Shown here piece by piece: positions 5,599 through 8,569 of a stretch of DNA of 8,569 nt. The DNA is taken from positions 1-8,569 of the forward strand of contig PCYG01000080.1 in NCBI GenBank assembly GCA_002763025.1. The letters are read 5' to 3'. Source of the DNA: Candidatus Woesearchaeota archaeon CG10_big_fil_rev_8_21_14_0_10_32_24 (lineage in GTDB: Archaea; Nanobdellota; Nanobdellia; Woesearchaeales; GW2011-AR9). The translations under genes were made by a program, and so were the position numbers. Each line of letters starts with the position of its first letter. Positions within the stretch are counted from its first letter, which is position 1. Below the pieces are notes generated by a model. That model was not told the DNA's origin. It made no database searches and was given only the letters and a program-made list of their open reading frames with translations.

Positions 5599-6696
5599 AT
5601 GAAATACAAAAAAAAGAGGTGGACGAACACAGAACGTGTATTTGTAGTTCTACTTATTCTAACCTTAATATTAATAGTAATTAATGTTGCCCAATCTTTT
5701 GGATGGTTAATTCCAGAACAACCAACCCTAAGAATAATTGATAATACTATTGATTTAGATTCTCTTTCATTAGATCAGAAAATTGCACAAATGCTGATTG
5801 TGATTGGAGATCGGCGATTAATTGTACCATGGAAAAATATGCAAGTGGGAGGGATTCACATCTATGCTCTCCCAACAGAACATATTATTAATAACACAAT
5901 CATTGATTTTCAATATGGGATGCCTATTCCACTTTTTGTAAGTGCAGATTTAGAGGGCTGTTTTAATCCTTTTGCAAAATTTAAAAATTTTACAACTAAT
6001 GCAGAAGTAGATCGGATTGGCACTGCATTTGAAAAGGGATTCTTTGAAGGAGCGTATTTGAAACAACTAGGTATAAACTTAAATTTTGCTCCTGTTGTAG
6101 ATTTAGATGATCAAATTTGGAAATGTCGTTCTTTCCCTGGAGATGAAAAGAAAATATCTGAATTGGCAGAATCCTATATTTTAGGATTACAAGCACAGGA
6201 AGTTACAGGCAACATAAAACATTACCCTGGAAAAACTCTTGTAGCGAAAGATCCCCATAAATTTGTTGTGTATGAAAATATTAGTGAGAAAGATATTTAT
6301 CCTTATCATTATCTTCTTGAACGAGGAGATGTTAAGACAATTATGGTATCACATATTATCACGAATGGTGCTGTTGATTCCAAAGGCGTTCCGTCAGTTG
6401 TCTCACCAACACTTATTAAAGAAATTAAAGATAAATTCCCTTCAACAATTATTATCTCGGATGAAATTCATATGTTGGGTTTGAAGGATTTTTATACCTC
6501 TCTAGATGAAATGTATGTTGGCGTATTTAAAGCAGGGAACGATATTATATTAAATTTTGATAGGGATCCCAATGAAGTGTATCGTATGATTCAAGTAATT
6601 AAAGATGCAGTTATTCGAGGGGTTATTCAAGAAGAACAAATTGATGATTCTGTAGAAAGAATTCTTCAATTAAAAGGATTTAATGTTGTTAGGTGA
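5599..6696 (+). CDS. Membrane-anchored family 3 glycoside hydrolase (NagZ-like)
   Basis: 365 residues. A basic N-terminus and one hydrophobic helix (about 13-32) anchor the protein, so the catalytic domain is probably outside. Residues 52-360 form a GH3 TIM barrel: SLDQKIAQMLIV, GGIHIY, a SADLEGC strand (D117), LNFAPVVDLD, and the CRSFPG pocket (R177). KHYPG (207-211) is followed at the usual spacing by D218-P-H220, the Asp-His acid/base pair of NagZ-type beta-N-acetylglucosaminidases. The nucleophile is D288 in ISDEIHM. The His of the usual PGHG is replaced (PGKT). Length fits the single-domain NagZ form. Family members release terminal beta-N-acetylhexosamine, but the substrate here is unknown. 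ATG 5599 is preferred to the in-frame TTG 5590, which overlaps the preceding gene. The 3' end overlaps the convergent amidotransferase gene by 27 bp. Confidence 0.9.
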   Translation: MKYKKKRWTNTERVFVVLLILTLILIVINVAQSFGWLIPEQPTLRIIDNTIDLDSLSLDQKIAQMLIVIGDRRLIVPWKNMQVGGIHIYALPTEHIINNTIIDFQYGMPIPLFVSADLEGCFNPFAKFKNFTTNAEVDRIGTAFEKGFFEGAYLKQLGINLNFAPVVDLDDQIWKCRSFPGDEKKISELAESYILGLQAQEVTGNIKHYPGKTLVAKDPHKFVVYENISEKDIYPYHYLLERGDVKTIMVSHIITNGAVDSKGVPSVVSPTLIKEIKDKFPSTIIISDEIHMLGLKDFYTSLDEMYVGVFKAGNDIILNFDRDPNEVYRMIQVIKDAVIRGVIQEEQIDDSVERILQLKGFNVVR

Positions 6697-7473
6697 TTCT
6701 TCTTCTTCTTCTTCATTTTTTAAATCTGCGATGACCGGTTTCTGATCTATGTGGAATGTTAATTTATTATTATCAATTGTAAGGATGTCTCCCGGAGTGA
6801 TATCTCGCCATTCTAATTCTTTAAAATCATCTAAAATTTCAGAAGAAACAAGCACTAAGTCATTTGTCTGTGCAATTTTCATTTGATAATATCTATGGAA
6901 TTTATTCTCCTTTGTGCCGATATAAGATATATCTTTTGTTGCAAGAATAACATTAGTTCCACTACATTTATTGTATTTATCTAATGTTTCTCTAATGCTA
7001 TCTACTGGGAGTTCTTCTTGCATTTTACTTAGGATAGCATAAAATAATTGTTCAGAATCCGTTTCACCTTTTAGAGTAAAACTGGGGCAAAATTCAATTT
7101 TGTTTTCTATATGTCCATTATGACAAAATATAAACTCTCCTAAATCTTCTCGTTTAATGTGAAATGGGTGGGTGTTATTAAAATGGGTATTACTTCCCAT
7201 TTTTTTTCGGAGGTGAATAATTGCAAGATTTGTTTTTATATTTCGTAATCCTTCAACTTTTTGGTCGTGAAAAATAGCTTTCGTTGATTTTTCTATAATC
7301 CATGTTGTACCATCTAAATATGCAATGCCCCATCCATCGCTATGTATCCAACTCCCAGGTCCAAGATCCTCATTTAATTCATGTGTACTATTTTCATCTT
7401 TCGCCATTTTTATAGCAGAATCTAGAAGTAAACCCATTTGTACATTTCCCACGGCCATTAACATTCTACACAT
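6670..7473 (-). CDS. Class II glutamine amidotransferase-like hydrolase (YafJ/EgtC type)
   Basis: 267 residues, an Ntn-hydrolase of the GATase type 2 (GATase_4) kind. Cys2 (MCRM) would be the nucleophile once Met1 is removed. Family landmarks in order: HSDGWGIAY (44-52), an IIHLRKKMG oxyanion/Arg region (85-93), NTHPF (100-104), FCHNG (116-120), GETDSEQLF (136-144), and near the end VSSEIL and ITPGDIL. There is no synthase domain, so it is a stand-alone amidohydrolase that should cleave a gamma-glutamyl amide bond, as EgtC does. The C-terminus has an unusual run of six Glu (254-259), encoded by GAA repeats in the zone next to the overlap with the glycoside hydrolase gene (6670-6696). It starts 2 nt after the GCS2-like ligase gene with no ribosome site of its own, so coupled translation is likely. 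YafJ-like enzymes have no firmly known substrate. Confidence 0.9.
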   Translation of the reverse strand: MCRMLMAVGNVQMGLLLDSAIKMAKDENSTHELNEDLGPGSWIHSDGWGIAYLDGTTWIIEKSTKAIFHDQKVEGLRNIKTNLAIIHLRKKMGSNTHFNNTHPFHIKREDLGEFIFCHNGHIENKIEFCPSFTLKGETDSEQLFYAILSKMQEELPVDSIRETLDKYNKCSGTNVILATKDISYIGTKENKFHRYYQMKIAQTNDLVLVSSEILDDFKELEWRDITPGDILTIDNNKLTFHIDQKPVIADLKNEEEEEESPNNIKSF

Positions 7474-7475
7474 TT

Positions 7476-8569
7476 TTATGATTTATAATGATGTAATTTC
7501 CTAAAGTGTTCAATTGCTTTTTGTTGTCTTTCCCACACAAATTTATTTGCTTCTTGGATTGCTTCTAAGCTATACTCTTTTTTTGTGTTTGTGTGGTATT
7601 TATTAATTCTTAGATGCTCTAAAACTTGTGTGGACAAATTTTCTTGTGAATTTATCATTTTAAAAAGTGGGTTAAGATAGTGTCGTTCTTCTTCTGGTAG
7701 TCCCTCATGTGCAAATTTTAATAATTGGGTTAAATAATGATGTAATTCTTCTGATTGTAATCCTGTTTGTACCCCTTGACAAATTAATGTATTGGCTAAA
7801 TATTCTTTTGTTGGAAGAACAATACGTCCATCTCCCTGTGAATTAAAATCATAATCTCCATCAATAGTGGCATATTCAACTTTAATTCCTTTGCAAGTTT
7901 GATTACATGCACCTAACATAAATCCTGTATTCCCTAGGTGGATATCTAATGTAGTTGAATCATCTTTCCTCGCTTCAAAAGTGCCCAGTTTTCCCACGTC
8001 CGGTCTATTTCTAATTGCGGGGTAGCCTGTGTTTGCAATTGTAAAATTTTGATCAAAAAGAATGGTATTACCAACAGATGCAAGATACGCATTTCGCCAT
8101 GCAGTATATCTATTTTGATCTCTTACCTCTAACTCTTGAAGATCTTTAATATATGTCAATTCCTCAGGTATTTTTTTGAAATATCCTGTTTTTGGATTTG
8201 CAAATAAATTGTAACGAGAATCATTAAATCCATTTATTCTTTTATAATCAATAGGTGAATTCGATGTAAATGCAATACCGGGAACCATTGCCGCTAAAAC
8301 ATTAAATTGTTCTATGGCGTGATTTGGACATCTATCAATGTGATTATGGATTCCAGAAATTCTAATTAGGTGCTCTATGTCTCCAAAAATCGCCTTATAT
8401 ATTGGTGTTCTATGGGCTACTCTTTTTGAGATTGTCGCTAATCCTGCACCATTTTCTGATGCAGGGATTATTTTAATATCCTTTGTTTCTTCAGAAGAAG
8501 CAAACATTTTTCTTGCGGCACCGTCTGCTTCTAAAAATTGAAGGCATAAATGATCCAAGGATATAGATG
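7476..8569 (-). CDS. GCS2-like carboxylate-amine (gamma-glutamyl) ligase, 5' end outside window
   Basis: At least 360 residues; the frame is open to the right edge without a stop, so the N-terminus is missing and the in-frame TTG at 8556-8558 need not be the start. Residue numbers count from that TTG. The pattern fits the GCS2/YbdK-type glutamate-cysteine ligase fold: a catalytic-core GIHNHID strand (69-75), then a helix and AMVPGIAFTSNSPID (90-104) followed by NDSRYNLFA, as in the family's 'ASSPFW...SSR' region. RPDVGKLGTFEARKDD (185-200) then matches the family's 'gTvEfR..D' strand. The C-terminal 100 residues are helical. The family joins the gamma-carboxyl of glutamate to an amine using ATP, but the acceptor here is unknown. 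The missing N-terminus should hold the G-x-E-x-E metal-binding motif, whose absence would weaken this call. It forms a tight operon with the amidotransferase-like gene downstream. Confidence 0.72.
   Translation of the reverse strand, partial: SISLDHLCLQFLEADGAARKMFASSEETKDIKIIPASENGAGLATISKRVAHRTPIYKAIFGDIEHLIRISGIHNHIDRCPNHAIEQFNVLAAMVPGIAFTSNSPIDYKRINGFNDSRYNLFANPKTGYFKKIPEELTYIKDLQELEVRDQNRYTAWRNAYLASVGNTILFDQNFTIANTGYPAIRNRPDVGKLGTFEARKDDSTTLDIHLGNTGFMLGACNQTCKGIKVEYATIDGDYDFNSQGDGRIVLPTKEYLANTLICQGVQTGLQSEELHHYLTQLLKFAHEGLPEEERHYLNPLFKMINSQENLSTQVLEHLRINKYHTNTKKEYSLEAIQEANKFVWERQQKAIEHFRKLHHYKS

Noticed and set aside
6263..6484. Plus-strand open frame of 73 codons inside the glycoside hydrolase gene
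   Set aside because: It lies wholly within the GH3 catalytic region in another frame and shows no family motif.
6697..6720. TTC repeat and T-run downstream of the glycoside hydrolase as a terminator or microsatellite
   Set aside because: On the minus strand it encodes the six-Glu tail of the amidotransferase-like protein, so its composition is explained by coding, although transcript ends there are possible.
8556..8558. TTG as the true start of the GCS2-like ligase
   Set aside because: The frame stays open to the window edge and the family's N-terminal motif is not yet seen, so the gene is treated as partial.

Overview
The window looks archaeal, most likely from a small-genome DPANN-type lineage (Woesearchaeota/Pacearchaeota-like). 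The DNA is AT-rich. Several start codons lie about 25-30 nt from a TATA box with almost no leader. Genes are packed with 2-4 nt gaps or ATGA overlaps. The first protein has the N-terminal signature RKAQAAGAA + hydrophobic stretch + IPPADRAELLG, which I associate with secreted DPANN proteins. The lineage is an inference, since no rRNA or ribosomal gene is present.

Left part (1-1580): a membrane-anchored surface protein (127-1341) lies between two inverted copies of a short non-coding element. The right copy (1359-1525, 167 bp) is complete. It has 35-bp imperfect terminal inverted repeats starting GTAATAC, a GC-rich hairpin core, and a perfect 8-bp direct repeat (AGAAATAG) on both sides, so it has the anatomy of a MITE-like non-autonomous insertion. 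The left copy (1-82) is cut by the window edge and matches at 80 of 82 positions. Both copies end exactly 19 bp before the TATACC of the promoter of the following gene. This is the most novel signal in the window.

Middle part (1581-4955): a three-gene operon for envelope proteins: a seven-helix membrane protein with a large exported domain, a lipoprotein whose C-terminal domain resembles that of the membrane protein, and a secreted cupredoxin-fold protein that lacks most copper ligands. With the first gene they probably form or decorate a cell-surface assembly of unknown function.

Right-middle part (4942-6696): a glutaredoxin (minus strand) and a two-gene plus-strand operon diverge from one palindromic TATA box. 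The operon encodes a small cysteine-rich membrane protein and a membrane-anchored family 3 glycoside hydrolase of the NagZ type, unexpected in an archaeon without peptidoglycan.

Right end (6670-8569, minus strand): a two-gene operon encodes a GCS2-like carboxylate-amine (gamma-glutamyl) ligase, cut by the window edge, and a class II glutamine amidotransferase-like hydrolase of the YafJ/EgtC type. The pairing suggests adding and later removing a gamma-glutamyl group, as EgtA and EgtC do in ergothioneine synthesis, but the substrate is unknown. I saw no tRNA, rRNA, CRISPR array or transposase gene.
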